A model generated the notes under the pieces. That model made no database searches and was not told where the DNA came from. It worked only from the letters and a program-made list of their open reading frames with translations. A program made the position numbers and the translations under genes. Below, piece by piece: positions 34,783 to 44,386 of a DNA stretch of 64,000 nt (positions are counted from its first letter, which is position 1; each line of letters starts with the position of its first letter). This DNA is from CAZPWQ01 sp964590495 (GTDB lineage: Bacteria > Bacteroidota > Rhodothermia > Balneolales > Balneolaceae): assembly GCA_964590495.1 (NCBI GenBank), contig CAZPWQ010000002.1, positions 19,326-83,325 of the forward strand, given 5' to 3'.

Positions 34783-36474
34783 ATGAAGTTTAAGACGCTA
34801 CTATTGTCTGCCCTTATACTGATAACAGGTTGCAGCGGCTCACAAAATACCGCGAAAGAAAAACCGACTACCGACACCAGTATCCTTTTGAAACATCAGG
34901 ATGCCATCACCGTTGATTTCCTGGAAAAGCACCTGTCGGCCCTGGCTGCCGATTCCATGGAGGGAAGGGAAACCGGTACAAGGGGTGAGAAGATGGCAGC
35001 CGAATATCTAGCGGATCAATACAGCCGGATGGGGTTGCAGGCCATAGGCGACAGCAATACCTATTTTCAAAACTATGAACTGACAGGCAACAGGCAGGAC
35101 AGCGTAGTTTTTGAAACTTATAAGACCACAGACAATACGCGCGAACGAATCAGCCGGTCCGTAGCCAGTAAAAATACTATCGCCGACTATATACGCTCTT
35201 TCGGTGGTACTGATACGCTGGACGGCTCCATCGTTTTTGCAGGATTCGGAGTGAATGACCCGGCAAATAATGTCGAAAATCTTGAAGGAGCAGAGCTCAA
35301 AGACAAATGGGTGATGATTTTCACAGAAATACCCAATATCGTAGAAGGAGATACCCTGATCAATCCGCAGATTAATAATCAGACCCGGTTTAACGCAATT
35401 ATGAGTCAGGGTGCAAAAGGCATCCTGCTTATTCCTCTGGTAACTCAGCAGGAATATGATGAGATTGCAGAACAAACCAAACCTGATTTCGGTGAGCTGA
35501 TAGGAATGAGTCTGGAATATCTGAATGAAGGATCACAGGGAGGGTTCTCACGCGGTTATAACGTGGTAAGTCCCGATATGGCAGTCCGCTTCTTAAATAC
35601 AGAAAAGAGCGATGCCGGGCTAAAACAGTACCGTGATTCACTGATCAGCAATATCCAGTCAGTTCGTGCTCAAGAACTGGAGTTTGAATTGAGGCACATT
35701 CCATATATAGGGGAAGAAATTATACATACCAAAAACGTGCTGGCTTTTTTGGAAGGGGCTGATCCTGAATTGAAGGATGAGGTTATTGTGTTGACCGCTC
35801 ATTATGATCATGTGGGAATAGGTCAACCGGATTCAACCGGTGACAAGATCTATAACGGGGCCGATGACGACGGCAGCGGAACCGTAGCCCTGATAAATGT
35901 AGCAAAAGCATTCAAAGATGCTGAACAAAATGGCGCCAAACCAAAGCGGAGTATCCTGTTTCTGCATGTATCGGGTGAAGAGAAAGGATTGCTGGGATCC
36001 CGCTATTATTCCGATCATCCGGTGATTCCAATAGAAAAAACGATTGCAAATCTTAACACCGACATGATAGGCCGGATTGATGCCGAGCATGAAGAGCTGG
36101 GGATCGAGAACTATGCCTATATCATTGGTGCGGATATCATTTCATCACAGCTTGACAGCCTGCTGAAAGTGGCGAATGAAAAATCGGGCAACATAGAACT
36201 CAATATGAAATATAACGACCTGAATGACCCGAACCAGTTTTACCGCAGAAGCGATCACTGGAATTTCGGTCGTCTCGGGGTTCCATTCGCCTTTTTCTTT
36301 ACCGGGGTGCATGAGGATTATCATCGGCCCGGTGATGAAGTTCATAAAATCCATTTTGAAAAAATGTCGAATATCGTGCGTACAATGTATGCAACAACGG
36401 TGCTGTTGGCTAATACCGATAACCCCCCAGAAGTAGACAACCAGGAGTTTATTGACAGGACGAAGAGAAATTAA
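34783..36474 (+). CDS. M28-family metallopeptidase lipoprotein
   Basis: This 563-residue lipoprotein has a lipobox at ITGC (Cys17). A protease-associated-like insert precedes the peptidase domain (about residues 320-560). The zinc set is visible: TAHYDHVG near 340, NGADDDGSGTV near 358, SGEEKGLLGSRYY near 397, LNTDMIGR and a late His in GVHEDYHRPGDE. M28 peptidases are aminopeptidases or glutamate carboxypeptidase-like. It probably acts at the periplasmic face of the outer membrane. Twin hairpins follow its stop codon. Confidence 0.92.
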   Translation: MKFKTLLLSALILITGCSGSQNTAKEKPTTDTSILLKHQDAITVDFLEKHLSALAADSMEGRETGTRGEKMAAEYLADQYSRMGLQAIGDSNTYFQNYELTGNRQDSVVFETYKTTDNTRERISRSVASKNTIADYIRSFGGTDTLDGSIVFAGFGVNDPANNVENLEGAELKDKWVMIFTEIPNIVEGDTLINPQINNQTRFNAIMSQGAKGILLIPLVTQQEYDEIAEQTKPDFGELIGMSLEYLNEGSQGGFSRGYNVVSPDMAVRFLNTEKSDAGLKQYRDSLISNIQSVRAQELEFELRHIPYIGEEIIHTKNVLAFLEGADPELKDEVIVLTAHYDHVGIGQPDSTGDKIYNGADDDGSGTVALINVAKAFKDAEQNGAKPKRSILFLHVSGEEKGLLGSRYYSDHPVIPIEKTIANLNTDMIGRIDAEHEELGIENYAYIIGADIISSQLDSLLKVANEKSGNIELNMKYNDLNDPNQFYRRSDHWNFGRLGVPFAFFFTGVHEDYHRPGDEVHKIHFEKMSNIVRTMYATTVLLANTDNPPEVDNQEFIDRTKRN

Positions 36475-36475
36475 C

Positions 36476-36526
36476 TGCCACCGGAGGTGGCACACGATTC
36501 CCGTTCCGAACCAGAGGTTCAGAACG
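36476..36526. repeat. Two adjacent hairpins after the M28 peptidase gene
   Basis: TGCCACC (36476-36482) pairs with GGTGGCA (36486-36492) around GGA. Just after it, CGTTCCGAACC (36502-36512) pairs with GGTTCAGAACG (36516-36526) with a single mismatch. They lie between the stop of the M28 gene and the convergent first CHAT gene. No T run is present, so a dispersed palindrome is as likely as a terminator. Confidence 0.55.
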
Positions 36527-36639
36527 AGGATTGTGGAAAGGGTGAAGCTCTCGTTATGAGCGTTTTCTCATTTCACGTTTAGCGACTCGCGTCGTACGTC
36601 TTCCCCCAATCCCTCAGTAAATCAAAACTCAATCCCTCA

Positions 36640-39579
36640 TCACCTTCCCACCACCACAAATGGTGCCCAGTACACCGGGTGGTTAAACAGCGGATGGTCA
36701 ATCATCTGCAGCTTGGCTTCGTGCATGGCGGTGGCGCGGTAACCGAACCGAATCGACTGTTCCCAGCCCACCCATCGCAGGAGACTTTCCATCCACCCTG
36801 ATGTTTCTTTCTTCTGTTCTTCAAGAATCGACTTATAAAAGACATTCATAAAGTTGGCTGTGGAGCGGTCATACACACTCCACAGGCTGATTACGACCGT
36901 AGATGTCCCGGCGTAAAAGAAAGAGCGCTGAAGTCCCAGCATCCCTTCTCCTTTCACCATTTTCCCGAGTCCGGTGTTACATGCGCTGAGCACCACCATA
37001 TCCGAAGGCAGATCAAAGCTGTATATCTCCGAACTGCGCAGCATGCCGTCTTCCCGTGAAGAAGCGGTTACTTCTCCGTCCGTCGACAGGCTTAATCCGC
37101 TGCGGTGGGGCTGTTCTTCATCTATTACACCGTGCGTAGCCAGGTGGATATATTTATACTTGTTTTGATCCAATAACTCCTTTAGTGCCTGTTCCGAAAC
37201 AAGTTCGCCCCTGAGAGTCGAAATGTGCTGAAAATTAGTTGCAATTGAATCGACCTCGATAAGAGTCGACGGCAGAGCCGAAAATGAGGATTTACGCAGT
37301 AGGCTCTGCTCATTAAATTGAGGCTGTGAACCCGCGACGGCAAGCAGTTCCATGCGGTCATCGGGCGATTCAGGTTCTTTCAACAGGGTCAGGCTGGTGA
37401 GCGAGGGTTCATATTTGATACGGTGGTTTTCAACCAGGTATCTGCCGTTTTTCATAAGCGCTTCGAACGGAAGGTATACCAGGGCCCCGTCGGGAACCAC
37501 CACAAGATTCTTAAAGTCCCTTATTTCCTCTTCAAAAGGACGGATTAGCACTTCGTATAATTTTACCGACATTTCATCAAGTACTCCTTTTGGAGCATTC
37601 GATATAATAGCATCCCTGAAACCGGTTACCCATTCCGTAATTTCGCCTTCAAGAGATCCGGTTTCATCCTCATTCAGTGCAAACTGTTCCACACGAATGT
37701 TATCGCGGCTGATAAGAAACATAACCAGGTTATCCTCTGAAACAGCATACTCCAGCACGGCTGTACTGTCATCATTCAGCGCCTGCGCCTTCTCCAGAGT
37801 AATGGACTCCGGTGATTCAACCTGCCTGAATTCGGGAAATTCATTTCTGAGCCTGTTTTGGAAAGCAGCGAAATCCAGCTCGGCATTCCGGATTTCTTTC
37901 TTCAGAGACGACTGCTTCTGAGAATCAAGAGTCGTCTCCATTTCAGAATACAGCTCCTCTATCCGGTTTCTTTTTTCATTTTGTTCGACCCGTATCTCTT
38001 CGGGCAGTTTCTGTTCGATATTAACAGCAGCTTCGGCAAGCTCATCACTCAGCGACCGCGCTTTGGCCATCTCAATCATACGGTATGCTCCGGAAGTATC
38101 CTGCTTATAGGTGAGCAGCCACGAAGCCAGGTCGATGTAAAAGTCGGAATGGCGTTTGAAATAACCGGCTCTCAGATCTGTCATCGCACCGGCATTAGAT
38201 CGATGCCTTTCGATTATCTCAACTGCTTTCTGCCCATATATCACCGTGCTGTCGGAACCTGTTTTGTGATAGGCCCGGGCCAGGTTCTTCAGAGAGGAAA
38301 TCTGCCCTGCGGGAGGGAGAAACCGGCTGTAGGCGTAGGATTTATTAAAATGTGAGATAGCTTCAACGTAATTGCCTTTGCGCTGTGAAATTTCTCCCTG
38401 CCAAAAATATGCATCTTTTAGCAGATCGTAACTGTTGGTGGAATCGGCTATGGTTTTCAGCTCCGCGACATATTGTTCTGCTTTATTAATATTCCCATTT
38501 TTAAGCTCAATAGACGTCATATCCTCCAGGGATGAGGCGATGTCATAAGGATTACCTGTCCTCTTTCTTAAATCCATAACTTTCCGAAGCAATGCAATAG
38601 CCTGTTCAAGCTCACCTTGTTCCACGAGTATTTTAGAGATGTTTCTGGTAATAGTTGCAATCGAAGCCGGGCCGGAAACTTCCTCCTGCATTGCCAGGCT
38701 TTGACGATAATACTCGAGGGCTTTGTCGTATTCTCCCAAGCCTTTATACAATAGTCCAATATTGTTTAAGGTTGTAGCTGAACCCCGCAGGTCTCCCGCC
38801 TGGTTACGGTAACCCAGGCTTTTTTGATATGACATTAATGCCTGCCCATAGTTCCCCAAATTCTTTTGTACTCCGGCAATATTATCATAAATCGTCGCAA
38901 GCATGTTAACATCGCCAAGCTCCAAACGGAGTTCTAAACTGCGATTAAAATATTCCAGGGCTTTATCATAAAGTAATAATTTCCTATAAATCTGACCCAT
39001 GTTGCTCAAGGTAATTGCTATTCTACTCTGATTATTTATCTCCTGAAAATATTTAATAGCCGACTGACGAAATTCCAGGGATTTTGAATAATTGCCCTTT
39101 CTGTAGAAGATACCTCCCATATTATCATAAACTACGCCGATAAGAACACTGTCTTCTGATTCCCGCGCAAGTGGAAGTGATTTCTGGTAATAATTTATTG
39201 CCTGGTCCAACTCTCCAGCACGCCGGGAAGCCCATCCCATACTGTTGTATATATCCCCGCGGTTGTAAACGTCATTAGCAGGATGTTCGACCTGCAGGAG
39301 CATCCTGTACAGCCCCATTGCATCATCATACCTGGATCGGTATACCAGTGCGCTGGCATATTCCTTCCCCGCCTCCAGCCATGAGACAGTGTCCTGGTGC
39401 TGCCGGTAAATATCATATGCCTCCCCGTAATAAAATTCGGCCTCCCGCATATTTCCCCGCTCATCGTACTCCGTACCTTTGCTGAACAGCGAGTCGGCCA
39501 GCTGGATGCTTTGTCCCGTGGCAATCAACGGACAAAGTAAAACCAATAAAAATATTAAAAGCCGCTGCAGAATATCCAC
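36640..39579 (-). CDS. Exported TPR-CHAT protein (first of a pair)
   Basis: The protein has about 979 residues with the GTG start at 39579, which is preceded by AAGGAAAT; a TTG at 39618 would give a longer form. A signal peptide (DILQRLLIFLLVLLCPLIATGQS) precedes about ten tetratricopeptide repeats (roughly residues 25-420, e.g. MGQIYRKLLLYDKALEYF). A coiled-coil segment follows, then a C-terminal CHAT domain. The CHAT caspase-like dyad is intact: His in LATHGVID (about 815) and Cys in VLSACNTGLG (about 867). CHAT proteins are caspase/separase-clan cysteine peptidases and TPRs usually sense partners. This one is unusual in being exported. It converges with the M28 gene. Confidence 0.88.
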   Translation of the reverse strand: MDILQRLLIFLLVLLCPLIATGQSIQLADSLFSKGTEYDERGNMREAEFYYGEAYDIYRQHQDTVSWLEAGKEYASALVYRSRYDDAMGLYRMLLQVEHPANDVYNRGDIYNSMGWASRRAGELDQAINYYQKSLPLARESEDSVLIGVVYDNMGGIFYRKGNYSKSLEFRQSAIKYFQEINNQSRIAITLSNMGQIYRKLLLYDKALEYFNRSLELRLELGDVNMLATIYDNIAGVQKNLGNYGQALMSYQKSLGYRNQAGDLRGSATTLNNIGLLYKGLGEYDKALEYYRQSLAMQEEVSGPASIATITRNISKILVEQGELEQAIALLRKVMDLRKRTGNPYDIASSLEDMTSIELKNGNINKAEQYVAELKTIADSTNSYDLLKDAYFWQGEISQRKGNYVEAISHFNKSYAYSRFLPPAGQISSLKNLARAYHKTGSDSTVIYGQKAVEIIERHRSNAGAMTDLRAGYFKRHSDFYIDLASWLLTYKQDTSGAYRMIEMAKARSLSDELAEAAVNIEQKLPEEIRVEQNEKRNRIEELYSEMETTLDSQKQSSLKKEIRNAELDFAAFQNRLRNEFPEFRQVESPESITLEKAQALNDDSTAVLEYAVSEDNLVMFLISRDNIRVEQFALNEDETGSLEGEITEWVTGFRDAIISNAPKGVLDEMSVKLYEVLIRPFEEEIRDFKNLVVVPDGALVYLPFEALMKNGRYLVENHRIKYEPSLTSLTLLKEPESPDDRMELLAVAGSQPQFNEQSLLRKSSFSALPSTLIEVDSIATNFQHISTLRGELVSEQALKELLDQNKYKYIHLATHGVIDEEQPHRSGLSLSTDGEVTASSREDGMLRSSEIYSFDLPSDMVVLSACNTGLGKMVKGEGMLGLQRSFFYAGTSTVVISLWSVYDRSTANFMNVFYKSILEEQKKETSGWMESLLRWVGWEQSIRFGYRATAMHEAKLQMIDHPLFNHPVYWAPFVVVGR

Positions 39580-39678
39580 CTTATTTCCTTGTTCCTCGTC
39601 CCCGGTTAATTCCAACAATTATAATCCCAATGTTAAAAAGTCTGGCAATTGTTCCAAATTATCATCACATTATTTACA

Positions 39679-39711
39679 GTTGCTCTTTTGTCTTAGGAAA
39701 GAGTACGTTGG
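39679..39711 (+). promoter_or_regulatory. Possible promoter of the small acidic peptide gene
   Basis: GTTG at 39679-39682 and TACGTTGG at 39704-39711 are about 21 bases apart, which resembles the TTTG / TAnnTTTG promoter of Bacteroidota with a mismatch. It lies about 30-60 bases upstream of the peptide start. The match is weak; an ECF-type promoter for the nearby sigma factor cannot be excluded. Confidence 0.25.
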
Positions 39712-39741
39712 ATAATTTAAAATTTAATTCAGGAGATCATT

Positions 39742-39864
39742 ATGTTTGAATTTTTAGAAGAAGAACAATTCACAAGTTATTTATTATTAGCTACTCCAGA
39801 TCAGGATGAAGATGAGGAAGCGGAGGACGATGATTCAAAAATGCCACCCGGCGACGGCGGATAG
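39742..39864 (+). CDS. Short acidic peptide with Gly-Gly C-terminus, between the two CHAT genes
   Basis: This is a 40-codon gene with a good ribosome-binding site, CAGGAGATC, six bases before the ATG. The translation starts MFEFLEEEQFTSYLLLATPD, continues with a run of Asp/Glu (QDEDEEAEDDD) and ends SKMPPGDGG. It has a short hydrophobic centre (SYLLLATP) and a net charge strongly negative. It is transcribed opposite to both CHAT genes: divergent from the first and convergent with the second. I recognise no family. Its location and Gly-Gly end make it a candidate substrate, signal or modifier peptide for the CHAT proteins, but that is inference. Confidence 0.6.
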   Translation: MFEFLEEEQFTSYLLLATPDQDEDEEAEDDDSKMPPGDGG

Positions 39865-39944
39865 ATATTTAATCCTACCTACAGCAAATCATAGTTAGCT
39901 ACATAATTGTAGCCATGCATATGTATAAAATGTGCAGGGCTTTT

Positions 39945-42900
39945 TTAATCGCCCACCAGCATAAAAGATGCCCAGTAGTACGGGTGTGCAAATCTCGCAT
40001 CCGCAATTAGTTCGAGCTGAGCTGACTGAAGGGATCGTTTTTTGGTCTCAGCCGCTTCCAGCAGTCGTTTATAGAAAGTAGTCATCAGCGATGAGGTTGA
40101 GCGATCGTCAATTTTCCACAGTGAGACAAGCAGGTTAGGATTACCGGCATACTGGAAAGCCCTGCTCAGCCCCATGACGCCCTCCCCCTGTACAACCGAA
40201 CCATGTCCCGTTTCGCAGGCGCTGAGCACCACCAGCTCCGAATTCATTGAAAGATTATAGATTTCATCCGAATACAAAATGCCGTCTTCATCACCACCGT
40301 TATCACGGTGAAATACGATGCCGGCATTGTGGGATTGAGATTCAGAGACAAAAGCGTGCGTTGCCAGGTGAATATAACGTGCATTATCTCCGGAAACACT
40401 TTTGAAGGCACGTTCTGTTGCTTCTTTTCGGGCGAAGAGTCTTACGTTTTCAGTCCCCCATAAATAACTCCAAAAACTCTGGTTCTCTTCAAATAGCTTG
40501 GCTATCTGTTCAACCTCATCCAAACTTGAAGGAAGATAGGGCGGCTCAGCATCTTCATTTGACCGCGGAAACAAGATATCGATTGAGGAATCTTTGCTGA
40601 ATACCGGTGCAAAAGCTAGAAATTCGGTACCAAAGGTAATATTTTTGTGGGTTTCTTGCATTTTTCTCAACGCAACCGAAGGTGTGATACTGATCGCATA
40701 TTTCCTGACCAGGTAAGGCAGATTTATATAAGATCTGTTTTGGCCTGCATCATTTGTAAGCAGAGCTCCAAATGGCGCCAGGGCCAGGCTTTTGTCGGGC
40801 ACGATCAAAAGGCTGTTTTTATCCTTCAGATCTGCTTCCAATGGTTGGATCAGTAATTTGTACAGGCTCCTTCCCTTCTGGTGATATACATTTCTGTCCC
40901 TTTGAAAAACAGCCTCCTTAAAGGCACTGATATCGGTGTCGAGATTCGAAGTGTACTGCAGTTTATAAAACCGAAAATGGTTCCTGGTTATTACAAGTGC
41001 AAAGAGTGAAGTTTCCCCGTAAACATATTCTATGACAGCCTCATCAAGACCGAGGTCAGACTGCAATTCATCAACGGAAGGAATGTTTGTTTCATAGCGC
41101 ACTCTGTGGTAGCGCGGATAATTTTTTTCCAGATTTTCAACATGTTTTGCAAACCGTCGATTTAGTGTAAAAAGAGAATCTCTCAGAGTTGATAATTGTA
41201 AATCCGGTGAATCTTCTTCATTAATGGTTCGGTCAATTTCTTCGCGAATCCGGTTGGTTTGATACTTCAGCTGCCGCTCGAACTGTACCAGGGAATCAGG
41301 TATACTGGCATAATGCTGAATATTGCTGCGATTCATCTGTTCCAGCATCACACGGCCTTTGCTTTTTTCCGCAAAGAAGTATGCCCGTTCGATGTACCGC
41401 CGTTGATTTGTTTTCCGGTAGAGATCGTAGCTTGTTTTCATCGCGTATTCATAGACAGCATGACTTTTTTCGCTGATTGCCAGCTTAGAACGGTCACTTA
41501 TATATTCAATCTGCAGGTGATCCAACAGGTCGGACAAAAGGTTATAGCTTATCAGGGAAGCCTCCAGGTAAGAATTGTCACCATCAGCCATACCTGCCTG
41601 TCGTAGTATTTTGGCTTTTTCGAATAAAGTATTTACAGCATACTGAGGATAATCAACAGAGGAAATTTTTGGGTTGTCAAAGAGATCCTCCGGTTCAAAG
41701 GAACCTGAAATTACTTTCAGTGCCTGCTGAATCAGTGACAATCCCTGCACCATATTACCCAACTGAACCTGCGCCCGCCCCATCTGTGTATACGTAACAG
41801 CCAGGGCCGGATGAGCTTCTTCAAACGATCCGGCAATCACTGATACTGCCTGTTCCAGGTAACCTAAAGCTCTCTGCGGCTTTTCCTGCTCCACATAATA
41901 TTTGCCCAGCTTATTGTAAGTGTCGGCCAGTCGCGGGTGGCGCTTGCCCAGGCTGGTCCGCTGAATCGAAAGTGCCTTTTCATAATAATCCAGGGCAGAA
42001 GTGTAGCCATGTTGTTCGGCGAAGGCCATGCCGATGTGCTTGTAAGTAACAGCAACTTCGGGATGAGCGGGATTCAATAGTTCACTCTTTATATCCACTG
42101 CCTTACGCAGATTGGCGATGCCTTCTTCAAAATTGCCGAGTTTTACATTGCAAAGTCCGATACTGTCATAGTTAAGCGCCCCCAGATTGTGAGCTTCTCC
42201 GACTGTCTCCCGAACAATATTCAGTGATTTCCGGAAGTAGATTAATGCCTCGCCCCAATCGCCTTTTCGGAGATAACCTGAGCCCAGGTTGATATAAGCG
42301 CCGGCAATATCGGGATGAGTCGGTCCTTTTATCTCCAGCCCGGTTTCCAGCTCTTTTTTATAAAAAGCCAGAGCCTGATCGTATAATCCTTTATTTGTAT
42401 ATGAATAACCGAGATTGTTATACAGTTTGGCAACCTGTTCTTTTGGGGGATCGGTATTTGCCAATATTATTTCCAATCCTTGCCGGTATAGCGAGATAGC
42501 CCTGTCGTATTCCCCAAGATCATCATAGAGATATCCGAGACTGCCTATGACCGTAGTCTGTAAAGACGGACTGACGTCCGGGTGATCAATCAAACCCATT
42601 GCCCGTTCCAGCCATTCTTTCGCAGAACGGTACTCTGCGTGACGTGCGTCTATCAAACCGAGTAACGTAAAGGATCGGATCACTTCCGTCTTGTTTTCCT
42701 CCGCAGAGCTTGAAACCAGCGACAGTCCTTTCCGGGCATAGATTTCCGCAGAATCGAGTTTACTCATCAGGTTAAAATTGGAACTGACGTGATTATAGCA
42801 GTGAGCGGCGCGCTGAAAATTACTGTTGCTTTCAAACCATGAGGCCGCACTAATCAGGTATTTGTTGGATAAGCGATAATCGCCCTTATCCTGCAGTTGA

Positions 42901-43061
42901 AGACCCATTTCAAGGTTTTGTCCGGCCTCTGCGGAGTCTGTAATCCCGACAGATTGCGCCGCCGGTGTTACCGTGACAGTAAAGAAGATACATAGACAAG
43001 TCAGGCCTGTGGTTACAGGCTTCTTTCCCTTTGTGAGATAAAGTAATCCTAAGCCAACCAT
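39945..43061 (-). CDS. Exported TPR-CHAT protein (second of a pair)
   Basis: This 1038-residue paralogue of the first CHAT protein has a signal peptide with hydrophobic core TTGLTCLCIFFTVTVTPAAQS. About ten TPRs follow (roughly 45-440, e.g. LGYLYDDLGEYDRAISLYRQ), then a long coiled-coil-rich middle and a C-terminal CHAT domain. The catalytic His lies in LATHAFVS (about 901) and Cys in VLSACETGHG (about 949). Both CHAT proteins end in the same HPxYWAxFxxVG motif. The distinct hydrophobic start and different middle region suggest non-redundant roles. No substrate is known. Confidence 0.9.
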   Translation of the reverse strand: MVGLGLLYLTKGKKPVTTGLTCLCIFFTVTVTPAAQSVGITDSAEAGQNLEMGLQLQDKGDYRLSNKYLISAASWFESNSNFQRAAHCYNHVSSNFNLMSKLDSAEIYARKGLSLVSSSAEENKTEVIRSFTLLGLIDARHAEYRSAKEWLERAMGLIDHPDVSPSLQTTVIGSLGYLYDDLGEYDRAISLYRQGLEIILANTDPPKEQVAKLYNNLGYSYTNKGLYDQALAFYKKELETGLEIKGPTHPDIAGAYINLGSGYLRKGDWGEALIYFRKSLNIVRETVGEAHNLGALNYDSIGLCNVKLGNFEEGIANLRKAVDIKSELLNPAHPEVAVTYKHIGMAFAEQHGYTSALDYYEKALSIQRTSLGKRHPRLADTYNKLGKYYVEQEKPQRALGYLEQAVSVIAGSFEEAHPALAVTYTQMGRAQVQLGNMVQGLSLIQQALKVISGSFEPEDLFDNPKISSVDYPQYAVNTLFEKAKILRQAGMADGDNSYLEASLISYNLLSDLLDHLQIEYISDRSKLAISEKSHAVYEYAMKTSYDLYRKTNQRRYIERAYFFAEKSKGRVMLEQMNRSNIQHYASIPDSLVQFERQLKYQTNRIREEIDRTINEEDSPDLQLSTLRDSLFTLNRRFAKHVENLEKNYPRYHRVRYETNIPSVDELQSDLGLDEAVIEYVYGETSLFALVITRNHFRFYKLQYTSNLDTDISAFKEAVFQRDRNVYHQKGRSLYKLLIQPLEADLKDKNSLLIVPDKSLALAPFGALLTNDAGQNRSYINLPYLVRKYAISITPSVALRKMQETHKNITFGTEFLAFAPVFSKDSSIDILFPRSNEDAEPPYLPSSLDEVEQIAKLFEENQSFWSYLWGTENVRLFARKEATERAFKSVSGDNARYIHLATHAFVSESQSHNAGIVFHRDNGGDEDGILYSDEIYNLSMNSELVVLSACETGHGSVVQGEGVMGLSRAFQYAGNPNLLVSLWKIDDRSTSSLMTTFYKRLLEAAETKKRSLQSAQLELIADARFAHPYYWASFMLVGD

Positions 43062-43208
43062 TCTTTGCAGACATCCTGTTACTGTTTGCCAACGATATAT
43101 CTCTGTGTCTTTCTGGTGTTACCTGCATAAAATAAGTATAGCGATATTTGGTGACTAATGACCAATAACCACTACCCTAGTGTGGTGTCAACGATAAAAT
43201 GTAGGGTG

Positions 43209-43275
43209 AAACCTGTCAGGTTTTAGAACAGTGTTACAGTGATTACTTAATATCCAGGTTAAACCTGACAGGTTT
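43209..43275. repeat. Two copies of a 15-base palindrome
   Basis: AAACCTGTCAGGTTT (43209-43223) and AAACCTGACAGGTTT (43261-43275) are each self-complementary apart from the central base and lie 37 bases apart. They sit in the 262-base spacer upstream of the second CHAT gene and downstream of ftsY. Both are one type of dispersed intergenic palindrome, or a pair of operator-like sites; the sequence does not decide. Confidence 0.6.
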
Positions 43276-43323
43276 ACGATTGACAAGACACTAGCTTAAA
43301 AATAAAAGAAAAAATGAAGGAAG

Positions 43324-44283
43324 CTATTGGTTATCCTCGAAAAGCGTATGTACATACAATTCACGGTCAAATACCTGCAGGTCTTCGATCTGTTCGCCCA
43401 CACCGATATATTTAACCGGAACATCCAGCTCGTTAGAGACACCGATTACAATACCCCCTTTGGCTGTACCGTCGAGTTTGGTTAGCGTTAACCCCGTAAT
43501 ATCAACAAAAGAAGTAAAAGCTCTGGCCTGCTGCATCGCGTTTTGTCCGGTAGAAGCGTCCAGTATCAGCAGCACTTCATGAGGAGCTCCGTCAACAACC
43601 TTTCCCATCACGCGCTTGATCTTGGCAAGTTCCTCCATCAGCGATTTTTTGTTGTGAAGCCGTCCGGCAGTGTCAACTATAGCGACATCAGCACCCCTTG
43701 CCTTCGCGGCAGAGACAGTATCATAAGCCACGGCGGCTGGATCTGCATTTTGACCCTGTTGGATAAGCGGAACGTCAGCGCGTTCGCTCCATATTTGCAG
43801 CTGGTCAACCGCCGCTGCACGGAAGGTATCGGCAGCGCCAAGTACTACGTTCTTACCGGCCTGTTTATAGTGGTGAGCAAGTTTGCCGATAGTAGTTGTC
43901 TTACCAACGCCGTTAACTCCCACGACCATAATAATATGTGGTTTTTGCGGAAATTCGGCTTCGAACTCAGCGGGTTTGTCCGGTGTGTGATCCTTAAGCA
44001 GGCCGATAATTTCTTCCTGCAGGAGGTTATTCAGTTCACTGCTGTTCAGGTATTTGTCACGAGCTACGCGTTTTTCAATACGATTTATAATCTCGAGCGT
44101 CGTTTTAACTCCAACGTCGGAAGTAATCAGAATCTCTTCAAGGTCATCGAGGACTTCGTCATCGATGGTACTTTTGCCTGCAACAGCCTTGCCGAGCTTT
44201 TCCATAATACCGCTACGGCTTTTTTCGACACCTTTATCAACTTTTTCCTTTTTTTTGAGACCTAGTTTTTCAAGTAAACCCAT
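43324..44283 (-). CDS. ftsY: Signal recognition particle receptor FtsY
   Basis: FtsY is the SRP receptor GTPase that docks ribosome-SRP complexes at the membrane. The 319-residue protein has a very short acidic-basic A domain, the N domain (about 25-100) and the G domain: P-loop GVNGVGKTTT (122-131), DTFRAAAVDQL, DTAGR, LVxxD-type LILDASTGQN and TKLDGTAKGG near 270. The reduced A domain is normal for Bacteroidota-type FtsY. It lies 103 bases downstream of the phosphatidyltransferase gene on the same strand. Confidence 0.97.
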   Translation of the reverse strand: MGLLEKLGLKKKEKVDKGVEKSRSGIMEKLGKAVAGKSTIDDEVLDDLEEILITSDVGVKTTLEIINRIEKRVARDKYLNSSELNNLLQEEIIGLLKDHTPDKPAEFEAEFPQKPHIIMVVGVNGVGKTTTIGKLAHHYKQAGKNVVLGAADTFRAAAVDQLQIWSERADVPLIQQGQNADPAAVAYDTVSAAKARGADVAIVDTAGRLHNKKSLMEELAKIKRVMGKVVDGAPHEVLLILDASTGQNAMQQARAFTSFVDITGLTLTKLDGTAKGGIVIGVSNELDVPVKYIGVGEQIEDLQVFDRELYVHTLFEDNQ

Positions 44284-44386
44284 CTTCAGGCTGGACCTAT
44301 TTAATATTTAAATTTATCTGGTTAGGACTTTGATATTTGGGAACACCAAAAGTCCCCATATAATTTTGGCTGGAAGTAGTAAATCC

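Noticed and set aside
36474..36530. Intrinsic terminator after the M28 peptidase gene
   Set aside because: Two hairpins are clear but no T run follows either strand, so listed only as a palindromic repeat.
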